Shown: positions 6,188 to 13,220 of the stretch, piece by piece
How positions within the stretch are numbered: the first letter of the stretch is position 1
Layout of the letters: each line of letters starts with the position of its first letter
Origin: Candidatus Thermoflexus japonica
Lineage (GTDB): Bacteria > Chloroflexota > Anaerolineae > Thermoflexales > Thermoflexaceae
Direction of reading: 5' to 3'
Length of the DNA stretch: 43,396 nucleotides
Assembly: GCA_002898735.1 (NCBI GenBank)
Contig: BEHY01000017.1
Span: forward strand, 1 to 43,396
Notes under the pieces: model-generated
The model's database searches: none
What the model was told of the DNA's origin: nothing
Seen by the model: only the letters and a program-made list of their open reading frames with translations
Translations under genes and position numbers: made by a program

Positions 6188-7573
6188 ATGGCGCTCAGGA
6201 GGCTACTCCGACTTCCCTCGGAGCTTCCCGTCTTGGTCGGCTTCGAGGAGGAGATCCTTCCGGTTCTGACAGGCTTCTGGCTGGCCCTGCTCATCGGTTT
6301 CATCCTGGGGGGATGGGATTGGGCTTTCGCCGTTGGGGTTTGGGGAACGGTGACCCTGATCATGCTCTGGCCGGTGGGACGGCGTCTGGGCCGCAGGTAT
6401 CTCTCTTATCGCACCCCATGGTTTATCCTTGGTGTGCTCAGTATGGCCTATATCCCATTGGCCGGCTTCGTTTTACAATCGGATCTTCCCTTCTCGGTCA
6501 AATCCGCCGTCTGGTTCGGTTTGCCCATCGATCTGACGGTGTTCGCAATCATTCCCAGCCTGCGTGCTGCCATTGCAAAGCCCATTCGGATGTTCTTCCG
6601 GCCTGATCTGCTCTTTGGAGACGGGCGTCTGCTGTGTTGTGGGATCATCGCCATCGTGCTGGGCATGCGCTACATCATCGGCTCCCCCCCGATGGGCGTC
6701 CCCTGGCCGATCCCCAAATGGAACTGGTGGGCCATCCTGTTCGCAATGCTGGCCGGGTTCATCCCTATGATCCCTATCCGGGGGATGTTGAAGCTTGTGA
6801 TGCGGCTGGGGCGGTTGACTGGGCGCTGGGGTCAGGGGTGGGGAAGCATCCTCCTTCGGGAATCCGCCCTGGTCCTCTCGGCTCTGGGGATCGGCTATGG
6901 ATTCCACAATGCCTTCCTGGGCACAGTTCCCTTCACCGTCCCCATCAGCACCGATCATCCCCATTTCCGGCCCGCGCTGCTCATCCTGCTGGCCGGTGCA
7001 GCCTGGATCATCTTCGTTCGCGGGGCTTACAAGAAGTATGGCATTGGCGATCCGTTCATCAGGGAGCAACCCGGCCAGACGGCCGTAAAGCAGATCTTGC
7101 TGGTTATTGGGCTCGTGCCGATGTTCTATGGCTTGATGTCCATACTCCATCTGGATCCCATGCATCTGCAGCGAGGGGTAGGGGGACTTCGTCATCCGGG
7201 CAACTGGGCTGGCCTCTGGGGGATCGGCGGGCCTTTCATCCTGTGGGGGCTCATCGTTTTGATCCCCTTCCGGGTGCTGGGTCAGATCAACCAGCGAATG
7301 GCCCTGGTGCAACAGATGGCGGCGATCGTGCTGCCCGCCATGGAGGTGGAGGATCGGCGGCGGATCCTCGTTCGGATAATGAGCGCCCTGGCGGAGATGC
7401 CGGAGGCTTCACGCCGCGATCTCATGAGGGCCATGCTGGAGGCACTCCGGGAGCAACCAGAGCCGGTTCGGGTGACGATGGCGGTCGCCCGGATGGAGGC
7501 GATGGCCGTGTTGCCAGAGCCCCAGCGGATCACCCTGATGCGAACTATGGATGCTCTTATGGCCGGAGAATAG
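6188..7573 (+). CDS. Polytopic membrane protein with C-terminal 19-residue repeats (family unknown)
   Basis: I do not recognise this 461-residue protein. Residues about 20-385 hold roughly eight to nine hydrophobic segments (e.g. FWLALLIGFILGGWDWAF, ALVLSALGIGYGF, PALLILLAGAAWIIFV). Residues about 380-461 form a charged helical tail with an exact 19-residue period: MPEASRR, QPEPVRV and LPEPQRI recur every 19 residues, with Met/Leu at fixed positions. The same repeat recurs in two nearby products (8017-9042 and 9203-9592). The ATG at 6188 has only a weak GGGGGATGGGG upstream; the region before it (6143-6171) is AT-rich and could hold the promoter. It begins a five-gene cluster after the Crp/Fnr regulator. 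A membrane scaffold or channel with a cytoplasmic interaction tail is conceivable, but no function can be assigned. Confidence 0.75.
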   Translation: MALRRLLRLPSELPVLVGFEEEILPVLTGFWLALLIGFILGGWDWAFAVGVWGTVTLIMLWPVGRRLGRRYLSYRTPWFILGVLSMAYIPLAGFVLQSDLPFSVKSAVWFGLPIDLTVFAIIPSLRAAIAKPIRMFFRPDLLFGDGRLLCCGIIAIVLGMRYIIGSPPMGVPWPIPKWNWWAILFAMLAGFIPMIPIRGMLKLVMRLGRLTGRWGQGWGSILLRESALVLSALGIGYGFHNAFLGTVPFTVPISTDHPHFRPALLILLAGAAWIIFVRGAYKKYGIGDPFIREQPGQTAVKQILLVIGLVPMFYGLMSILHLDPMHLQRGVGGLRHPGNWAGLWGIGGPFILWGLIVLIPFRVLGQINQRMALVQQMAAIVLPAMEVEDRRRILVRIMSALAEMPEASRRDLMRAMLEALREQPEPVRVTMAVARMEAMAVLPEPQRITLMRTMDALMAGE

Positions 7574-7577
7574 GACG

Positions 7578-8006
7578 ATGAAGCCACAAGATGCGTTGGC
7601 TTACGTGGTAGGAACGCTGGCGCTTCCTTACGGTTACACCGTGACCATGGGGGTTGTGTGGGCGATGGCACGTGAGCATTACCAAGGTATGACCTGGAGG
7701 GATGGGCTGGCTTTCCTGCTCGGCGCTGTGGGGGCTTTTGGGCTGTTAGCCGGGATCTCGCGGTCCTATATGCCAGGACGGATCCCGGCCCCCTTGCCTT
7801 CCAGTGTGGCGCTGAACGGGATGGCCATCGTCGCCGCCATGGGTGGTGTAGGGATCTGTATAGGCATCCCAACCTCCTGGCTGGGGTCTCTGAGCGCCAG
7901 CTTTATCGCCACCACCCTGTATGTCCTGAGCGTAGCCATGCTCGCTTATATCGGCGAGCGCCGCACGAGGACCTCTGCGGAGCGTGCGCCGGAATCCTGG
8001 GGTTGA
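7578..8006 (+). CDS. Membrane protein with about four helices, family unknown
   Basis: The protein has 142 residues. The start is ATG 7578, five bases after the previous stop. Four hydrophobic segments are visible (ALPYGYTVTMGVVWAM, LAFLLGAVGAFGLLAGIS, ALNGMAIVAAMGGVGICIGI, ATTLYVLSVAMLAYIG), ending in a short Arg-rich cytoplasmic tail. Unlike its neighbours it lacks the 19-residue repeat. The tight spacing on both sides argues that it is a subunit of the same membrane assembly. I do not recognise the family. Confidence 0.7.
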   Translation: MKPQDALAYVVGTLALPYGYTVTMGVVWAMAREHYQGMTWRDGLAFLLGAVGAFGLLAGISRSYMPGRIPAPLPSSVALNGMAIVAAMGGVGICIGIPTSWLGSLSASFIATTLYVLSVAMLAYIGERRTRTSAERAPESWG

Positions 8007-8016
8007 GGAGGCAGAG

Positions 8017-9042
8017 ATGGGTGAAGGGCTCCGATGGGCTCTCGTTTTCCTGAGCCTGGCCGCGCCAGTGGGATCCCTGGTGATCGATCGGATCCTGGGG
8101 ATCCCGGCCCGGCGCCTTTTTGGCCTATGGGGGCTGCCGTCCCTCGGGGCCTTCCTGATCGGCATCCTTTCCGCGGCGGCGGTGGGGGATCCCCTCAGCG
8201 AGCTGGTGGCGTGGGGGGCCATCGGGGGGCTTGTGGCCACAGCGGCCCTGGATGTGGTCAGGCTGATCGGAGTCGCTCTGGGGGCGTTTCCCATGGATAT
8301 GCCGAGCATGTTTGGCCTGATCGCCCTGGGACAGGCTCCGCGGTTCCAGCGCCAGATGATGGCCCAGATGGTTGCCCATCTCGCTGCCTTGCCCCCGGAG
8401 GCCCAGCGGGCAGCCCTGCGGGCTCGCCTGGAGGCCCTGAGCCGCCTGCCGGAGCCGATGCGAGTGGCCGTGGTGGGGGCGATGCAGGGGGGGCTAATGC
8501 GTCTGCCGGAACCCCGGCGCCAGGCTTTCCTGATCGCTCAGATGGGCGTGCTGGCTGAGCTCTCCCCAGAGGTGCGGTCCGCGGTGATGAGGGCCATGGA
8601 TCGGGCGATGACGGGGGTCAGCGATTCACCGGTCTATGGGCAACCTCGCGGGCTCCCGAGGATCGAGATGGCCCTATTCCGGCGACTCGCCGCAGCGGCC
8701 TTCCCGGAAACCCTGAAAGAAGCCCGGCTTCCGGTCTGGAAAGTTCGCCTGGTGGGCTATCTATGGCACTTCCTGATTGGGGCGACCTTCGGGATCACAT
8801 ATACGCTGCTCTTCGGGCATGGAACATGGGCCCTCGCGTTCCTGTGGGGGGCTTTCGTCTGGCTGGCCATGATGGTGCTGATGCCGCCCATGATGCCGTT
8901 GATCCGCTTCCCATGGTGGTTCCCCATCGTGCCCTTCCTGGCGCACATGGCGATGGCAGTGCCCATTGGATTCTTCGCTTCGTTGATCTCGGCTTCCGCT
9001 CATCTGCGGAGCCTCACAGGTTGGCTGGGATGGATCGGTTAA
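8017..9042 (+). CDS. Membrane protein with a central 19-residue-repeat domain (family unknown)
   Basis: The product has 341 residues. The ATG follows GAGGAGGCAGAG. Three hydrophobic segments occupy residues about 6-95. A hydrophilic helical domain (about 108-205) follows, with LPPEAQR, LPEPMRV, LPEPRRQ and LSPEVRS spaced exactly 19 residues apart. A second membrane part (about 240-340) has around three helices containing many Met and Pro (MMVLMPPMMPLIRFPWW). The repeat domain therefore sits between two membrane halves. Its repeat register is the same as in the 6188 and 9203 proteins, suggesting the three helical domains pack together. No catalytic motif was found. Confidence 0.75.
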   Translation: MGEGLRWALVFLSLAAPVGSLVIDRILGIPARRLFGLWGLPSLGAFLIGILSAAAVGDPLSELVAWGAIGGLVATAALDVVRLIGVALGAFPMDMPSMFGLIALGQAPRFQRQMMAQMVAHLAALPPEAQRAALRARLEALSRLPEPMRVAVVGAMQGGLMRLPEPRRQAFLIAQMGVLAELSPEVRSAVMRAMDRAMTGVSDSPVYGQPRGLPRIEMALFRRLAAAAFPETLKEARLPVWKVRLVGYLWHFLIGATFGITYTLLFGHGTWALAFLWGAFVWLAMMVLMPPMMPLIRFPWWFPIVPFLAHMAMAVPIGFFASLISASAHLRSLTGWLGWIG

Positions 9043-9179
9043 GCGACCCCAGGTTCTACAACATCTTGCTGGTGCTGGCGCTATGTGTGGCTCTTGGGGT
9101 TCTTCACATCGGGCCCAAAGGGCTGATCCTGATAATCCTGATCTGTGCTTGGCTGGGATGGATCAGGCTATTTCCATAA
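9030..9179 (+). CDS. Small single-pass or hairpin membrane protein
   Basis: This 49-residue protein starts at an ATG inside the previous gene, overlapping it by 13 bases in another frame, as in translational coupling. After a polar start (MDRLSDPRFYN) it is almost entirely hydrophobic (ILLVLALCVALGVL, then GLILIILICAWLGWI). The overlap and the following gene 23 bases away place it in the repeat-protein operon. Its size makes it easy to miss in automated annotation. Confidence 0.6.
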   Translation: MDRLSDPRFYNILLVLALCVALGVLHIGPKGLILIILICAWLGWIRLFP

Positions 9180-9202
9180 TGCTTCAAGAAAGGAGGTTCC
9201 CG

Positions 9203-9592
9203 ATGAGCGCGATCCAGGAGATGGTGAAGGCATTGGCCGCTCTCCCGGAGGAGCAGCGCCGGACCATGATGGCCGCGCGGCTGGAGCTGTTTGCCGAGAT
9301 GAGCGAGGCCGAGCGCCGCCGCAGCATGGCCGAGATGATCGACGCCATGATGGGCCTGCCCGAGGAAGAGCGCCGGCGGCTCCTCCGGACCCGCCTGGAG
9401 ATCCTGGCAGGGTTCCCGGAGGACAAGCGGATGCGGTTGCTCCAGACCCATATGGCCATCCTGCAGGAGAAGGGCCCGACAGCGGTGCAGCAGGAGATGT
9501 CGTTGATCCATACCCTTATCAACGAGCTCTCCCCGACGGCCCGCGCGTTCGTGCAGAAGCTGATGGCCCAGATGGGGCCTTCCCATCCCTAA
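9203..9592 (+). CDS. Soluble 19-residue-repeat helical protein
   Basis: The product has 129 residues. A strong ribosome-binding site (AAAGGAGG) precedes the ATG. There are no membrane segments. Residues about 10-90 are at least four 19-residue units beginning LPEEQRR, MSEAERR, LPEEERR and FPEDKRM, each with Met/Leu at fixed positions and a charged second half. It is the purest example of the repeat also found in the membrane proteins at 6188 and 8017. A different C-terminal helix (LSPTARAFVQKLMAQ) ends the chain. It could be a cytoplasmic partner docking to the membrane-bound repeats, forming an alpha-solenoid or helical bundle; this is inference. Confidence 0.75.
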   Translation: MSAIQEMVKALAALPEEQRRTMMAARLELFAEMSEAERRRSMAEMIDAMMGLPEEERRRLLRTRLEILAGFPEDKRMRLLQTHMAILQEKGPTAVQQEMSLIHTLINELSPTARAFVQKLMAQMGPSHP

Positions 9593-9607
9593 TGAAAGGA
9601 GGTCGCC

Positions 9608-9691
9608 ATGGCTGGACAGACATGGGTAACCCTGGGTCGCTGGATGTTGCGGCCGGTGGCCCGCTGTTGCCAGGGCTCCAGGCGCCCTTAG
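9608..9691 (+). CDS. Possible 27-residue peptide
   Basis: A short frame starts at ATG 9608 behind a very good ribosome-binding site (GAAAGGAGGTCGCC) and ends at TAG 9691. The product is basic with a CC pair (RPVARCCQGSRRP). It may be a small protein or the remnant of a longer gene. The strong RBS is the main support. Confidence 0.3.
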   Translation: MAGQTWVTLGRWMLRPVARCCQGSRRP

Positions 9692-9719
9692 GGGCGCAGG
9701 GAGGAGCTGGCAGATCCCC

Positions 9720-9748
9720 GTGGGGGGACACGCAGCGTGTCCCCCCAC
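9720..9748 (+). terminator. Strong hairpin after the repeat-protein operon
   Basis: A perfect 12-bp stem is formed by GTGGGGGGACAC (9720-9731) and GTGTCCCCCCAC (9737-9748), with the 5-base loop GCAGC. A weak pyrimidine-rich stretch (CGCCTCCTGTTT) follows. It separates the repeat-protein genes from the PIG-L gene and is the likely 3' end of that transcript. Confidence 0.55.
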
Positions 9749-9828
9749 CGCCTCCTGTTTGAGAGCGAGGAAGCCGCCTTCAGCAGTTTCCCGAACCTAA
9801 GAGGCCCTCGCCCATAAGGGGTTCCAAT

Positions 9829-10551
9829 ATGCACGCTCAAAAGCTCAGGAGGATGCTGGCTGTCTTCGCCCATCCGGACGATGAATCGTGCCTGGCCGGG
9901 GGGATCCTGGCTCGTTGCGTCGCGGAAGGGTTTGAAGTCACCCTGATCTGTGCCACCCGAGGAGAGCAAGCTCCTTCATGCTGTCTACTGGAGCCGGTCT
10001 CCCCAACGGAGATGGGGCGGATTCGGGAACGAGAGCTCCGTTGCGCTGCTCGGGTTCTGGGGATCCAGCGGGTGCACCTCCTGGAGCTGCCGGATGGTGG
10101 GGTGAAGGAGCATCAGGCGAAACTGGAAGCCCTTCTGGTCCGCTTCATCCGGGGGCTGCGCCCTCTGCTGGTGCTCTCCTTCGATCCGGAAGGGGTAACC
10201 GGGCATCCAGATCATATCGCTGTCGGAGAAGCAGTGGCCCGGGCGCTTGAGGCGGCCGGACGTCCCACAGATTACCCGGAGCTCGCCCGGGCTGGGCTGC
10301 GGCCCTGGCGGGTTCCACTTTATTATCAGCTCGTGCACCTCACTCGATCGGCTCGCCAGGGCTCCATCTGGCTGGTTGATGTCAGCGCCGTTCTCTGGAC
10401 CAAGATCCGGGCGCTTCGTTGTCATCAGAGCCAGCGGTGTTGCTGGGAGCCCATGGTGCATAAAGGGGATGGAACGGCACTGCGGATCGAAGCCCTGCGG
10501 ATTGCTCGAGGGCGATTTGAGGACAGCCCGCTGTTCCAGCGAGCCCGATAA
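9829..10551 (+). CDS. PIG-L/LmbE-family deacetylase
   Basis: The protein has 240 residues. It belongs to the zinc-dependent N-acetylglucosaminyl deacetylase family (MshB, BshB, LmbE). The signature FAHPDDE (His15, Asp17, Asp18) near the N-terminus and GHPDH (His126, Asp128, His129) in the middle supply the metal ligands and general base. Family members remove acetyl groups from GlcNAc-containing glycolipids or low-molecular-weight thiol precursors (mycothiol, bacillithiol). With no partner glycosyltransferase or cysteine ligase nearby, the substrate cannot be fixed. It lies 20 bases before a patatin gene, so sugar- or lipid-linked substrates are plausible. Confidence 0.9.
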   Translation: MHAQKLRRMLAVFAHPDDESCLAGGILARCVAEGFEVTLICATRGEQAPSCCLLEPVSPTEMGRIRERELRCAARVLGIQRVHLLELPDGGVKEHQAKLEALLVRFIRGLRPLLVLSFDPEGVTGHPDHIAVGEAVARALEAAGRPTDYPELARAGLRPWRVPLYYQLVHLTRSARQGSIWLVDVSAVLWTKIRALRCHQSQRCCWEPMVHKGDGTALRIEALRIARGRFEDSPLFQRAR

Positions 10552-10571
10552 GCAGCGTATGGGGGGAAGCG

Positions 10572-11465
10572 ATGCGGGCTTTTGTGCTCAGCGGGGGAGG
10601 AAACCTGGGAGCTATGCAGGTGGGCGCCCTTCGAAGGCTGCTCGAACAAGGCGTGATCCCTGATCTCGTAATCGGCACCTCCGCTGGCGCGCTTAACGCC
10701 GCTTACCTGGCTGCTTATCCGCAGGACCGGATGCTCTCCGGTTTAGAACAGTGGTGGCAGGACGCGGCTCAGGCCCAGCTGTATCCGTGGGGCTCCCCCC
10801 GGATTTTCTGGCGTCTGTTCCGAGGGGAGAGGAGCCTGTTCTCTCATTCCCCTCTGCGCCGGTTTATTGAAGCCCGCATCCCGCGTGGAGTCTTTCGCTT
10901 CCAGGACCTTGCCGGGCCTCGGCTTTACATCACGGCCGCCGAGCTCCCCATGGGGACTTTGCGGCTGTTCGGCGAGAGCCCGGAAGATCTAATCCTGGAT
11001 GCATTAATGTCCACCACGTCGATCCCACCGTATCATCCTCCCTGGACGTGTTCCGATGGAAGCGTCTGTATCGATGGAGGGGTGATCGCCTTCCTTCCCC
11101 TTCGGGTTGCTCTGGCCAAGGGTGCGCGGGAAATCTACGCGTTCCCGATTCTCCCGGCCCGTCCAATTTCATTGAAAGGGGATCTGATGGATCTGGCCTG
11201 GCTGGCTATCAGCCTTATGCTCCGTTGTCAGGTGGAGGTCGAGCTGCGCTGGTCTGTGGAACAACCTGGAGTGCGAATCCACTGGATCGCTTTAATGCCA
11301 CCCGATGCGCTACCATTCTGGGATTTCCGCCATGCCCGGGCTTTGATCGAGGCGGGCTATCAGCAAGCCGCCCTTGCCCTCTCCCAGGAATCTATCGCCG
11401 GCATCCTCCCTGGCGGGTGGGGCTCCGATGGGGAGGGTCGGGAGCGGGCTTTCCCCCCTGCCTGA
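10572..11465 (+). CDS. Patatin-like phospholipase
   Basis: The product has 297 residues. Patatin-like enzymes hydrolyse acyl esters of lipids with a Ser-Asp dyad. The oxyanion motif LSGGGNLGAMQVGAL lies at residues 6-20, the nucleophile elbow GTSAG gives Ser37, and the dyad Asp is Asp168 in CIDGG. The DGG motif and overall length match the bacterial RssA/YlbK-like group. No signal peptide is visible, so it should be cytoplasmic or at the inner face of the membrane. The ATG is preceded by GGGGGGAAGCG. The gene is followed closely by an SDH_sah protease. Confidence 0.92.
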   Translation: MRAFVLSGGGNLGAMQVGALRRLLEQGVIPDLVIGTSAGALNAAYLAAYPQDRMLSGLEQWWQDAAQAQLYPWGSPRIFWRLFRGERSLFSHSPLRRFIEARIPRGVFRFQDLAGPRLYITAAELPMGTLRLFGESPEDLILDALMSTTSIPPYHPPWTCSDGSVCIDGGVIAFLPLRVALAKGAREIYAFPILPARPISLKGDLMDLAWLAISLMLRCQVEVELRWSVEQPGVRIHWIALMPPDALPFWDFRHARALIEAGYQQAALALSQESIAGILPGGWGSDGEGRERAFPPA

Positions 11466-11517
11466 AGCGGCATGCCTGCTCCAGAAGGGAGGCGTCAAAA
11501 TCCCACAGGAGGTCAAG

Positions 11518-12285
11518 ATGGGCCCGGAGGGGAAAGAATCTTTGCGGCAGGCGACGATGGCTCGCCGTCAGGCGATCATCGCTGAGCTGGAACGTGAACG
11601 GGGGACGCGGGTGATCACCATGATCCACCGTCGGGAGCCCTGGGAAGATGGGGCTCAGGAATCCATCACCATAGAGGATACGGAGTTCGTGCTGATGCGG
11701 ATTCGCACCACTCCGCCAGAACAGCCGATCGATCTCATCCTGCATACTCCGGGCGGGCTGGCGCTGGCGGCGGAAATGATCGCGATGGCCCTGAAACGTC
11801 ATCCATCCCCGGTTACCGTGATGGTGCCCTTTTATGCGATGTCCGGCGGCACGCTCATCGCCCTGGCCGCGGATGAGATCCGTATGGAGCCTTATAGCGT
11901 GCTGGGCCCTGTGGATCCTCAGATCGCCGGATTGCCGGCGGTCTCCATTCTCCGGCTCCTCCAGACCAAACCTCTGGAGGCAATCCAGGATCAAACGTTG
12001 ATCATCGCGGATGTCGCCCGTCTGGCTCTGGAAAACGTGCAACGGTTCATCCGCTGGTTGCTGGAGGGGCGCGTATCACCGGAGCAGGCCGCCGGGATCG
12101 CGGAGTTCCTCACCGGGGGTTACCTGGCCCATGACACTCCCATCACGGCGGATCTGGCGCGAGCGATGGGCCTGAATGTGATAGAAGGGGTGCCCGTTCG
12201 GGTTTATGAGCTTTTCGAAACATGTGCTTTTGGGGTGTGCAAGCGCCCCTGCATTGCGCAGTATGACCGGACGTTCTCGCTCTGA
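11518..12285 (+). CDS. SDH_sah/ClpP-fold serine protease-like protein
   Basis: The product has 255 residues. ATG 11518 is chosen because ACAGGAGGTCAAG lies just before it; the frame is open further upstream, overlapping the patatin end. The protein matches the 'serine dehydrogenase proteinase' group of the ClpP/crotonase fold. LILHTPGGLALAAEMIAMAL and FYAMSGGTLIALAADEI carry the conserved GG and the likely catalytic Ser109, followed by MEPYSVLGPVDPQIAGLP. Most relatives have an N-terminal membrane helix, but none is clear here. The last 20 residues hold three Cys (CAFGVCKRPC). Proximity to patatin suggests membrane quality control or lipid turnover, as inference. Confidence 0.85.
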   Translation: MGPEGKESLRQATMARRQAIIAELERERGTRVITMIHRREPWEDGAQESITIEDTEFVLMRIRTTPPEQPIDLILHTPGGLALAAEMIAMALKRHPSPVTVMVPFYAMSGGTLIALAADEIRMEPYSVLGPVDPQIAGLPAVSILRLLQTKPLEAIQDQTLIIADVARLALENVQRFIRWLLEGRVSPEQAAGIAEFLTGGYLAHDTPITADLARAMGLNVIEGVPVRVYELFETCAFGVCKRPCIAQYDRTFSL

Positions 12286-12293
12286 AGGCCATT

Positions 12294-13112
12294 CTACCGC
12301 ACCTCGAAGCTTACACGAACCTGGAGGCGATCCTCAATATACAGGCGGACCTCCCACTGGCCAGGCGGGAAGCCGTCGGGCCGGGTGTTGTAGATGTAAC
12401 CGGGCTGGTTCGGACGGCCATCCCAGAGCAGCGTGCTGCTATCCTCCAGCTCCCCCTCCCGATACCAGGCCACCGTCCAGGCCGCCCCCGCCGGCATGTC
12501 CTCCACCCGGAACCGCCCGCAGATCCGGGTCGTGCCGGTCGGGAACACCACGGGCGGCGGCGTCGGGATCCGGATCGGCCGCCCGCGCTCATCACAGGCG
12601 TCGGTGAGCACGAGGTCGGAGAACCGGGCGCTGGGCGGCGCGGGCACCGCCTGCGGGATCGGCGTCAGCAGGGTGGGCGGATAGGGGAGCGCGGTCGGCG
12701 AGGGGGATGGCGACGGCCGGGGCGTTGGCGGAGGGGTCCACGTCGGCGTTGCCACAGGGGTTGGTGAGATCTCTATAAGGGGAGGAGCGGTGGGGGAAAG
12801 CGTGGGCGAAGGCGTCCAGGTCGAGGGAGGGAAAATCCCCCCGGTCCATCCGGGCGGGGGGATCTCGAATGGCAGCGGAAATCCCGTGCGGGCGAAACCG
12901 TTCAGGAGGCCGGTGCCCATGGCCAGCCCGAGGGCGATCCAGAACCATTGACGGGCGCGGCGGCTGGCGCTGCGGCGCAGGATTAAATACCGGGCGAAAC
13001 GCGCTTCCCGCCACGCCAGGAGGGCCAGGGTCAACGCCAGAAGGACCCCCCCAATGCCGATGCCCGTGATCACCGCAAGCCATGGGATCCCGGAAGCCAT
13101 CAGGTTGCTCAC
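12294..13112 (-). CDS. Membrane-anchored protein with Pro/Thr-rich stalk, unknown function
   Basis: The product has 272 residues from GTG 13112; ATG 13100 is an alternative, and the frame remains open further upstream. An N-terminal helix (WLAVITGIGIGGVLLALTLALLAW) and a second one (FWIALGLAMGTGLL) are followed by a long low-complexity linker of Pro, Thr and Ser (residues about 95-165: TPSPTLSPTAP, PTPRPSPSPSP). A compact beta-rich domain ends the chain (TRICGRFRVEDMPAGAAWTVAWY..., GQWEVRLYIEDRLQVRVSFEV), resembling immunoglobulin-like or carbohydrate-binding domains. Such Pro/Thr stalks are common in Chloroflexota surface proteins. It is convergent with the SDH_sah gene, eight bases apart. 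Confidence 0.75.
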   Translation of the reverse strand: MSNLMASGIPWLAVITGIGIGGVLLALTLALLAWREARFARYLILRRSASRRARQWFWIALGLAMGTGLLNGFARTGFPLPFEIPPPGWTGGIFPPSTWTPSPTLSPTAPPLIEISPTPVATPTWTPPPTPRPSPSPSPTALPYPPTLLTPIPQAVPAPPSARFSDLVLTDACDERGRPIRIPTPPPVVFPTGTTRICGRFRVEDMPAGAAWTVAWYREGELEDSSTLLWDGRPNQPGYIYNTRPDGFPPGQWEVRLYIEDRLQVRVSFEVR

Positions 13113-13220
13113 CGGTCGTCTCTTCGGATTCGGGGATGACGCGGTTGGCCTCTTCCCGGGGGCGATGAAGGCCATCCGCCTCCCGGAACGGGAGCCCAAC
13201 GGCGTAAGTTTTCATTCCCT

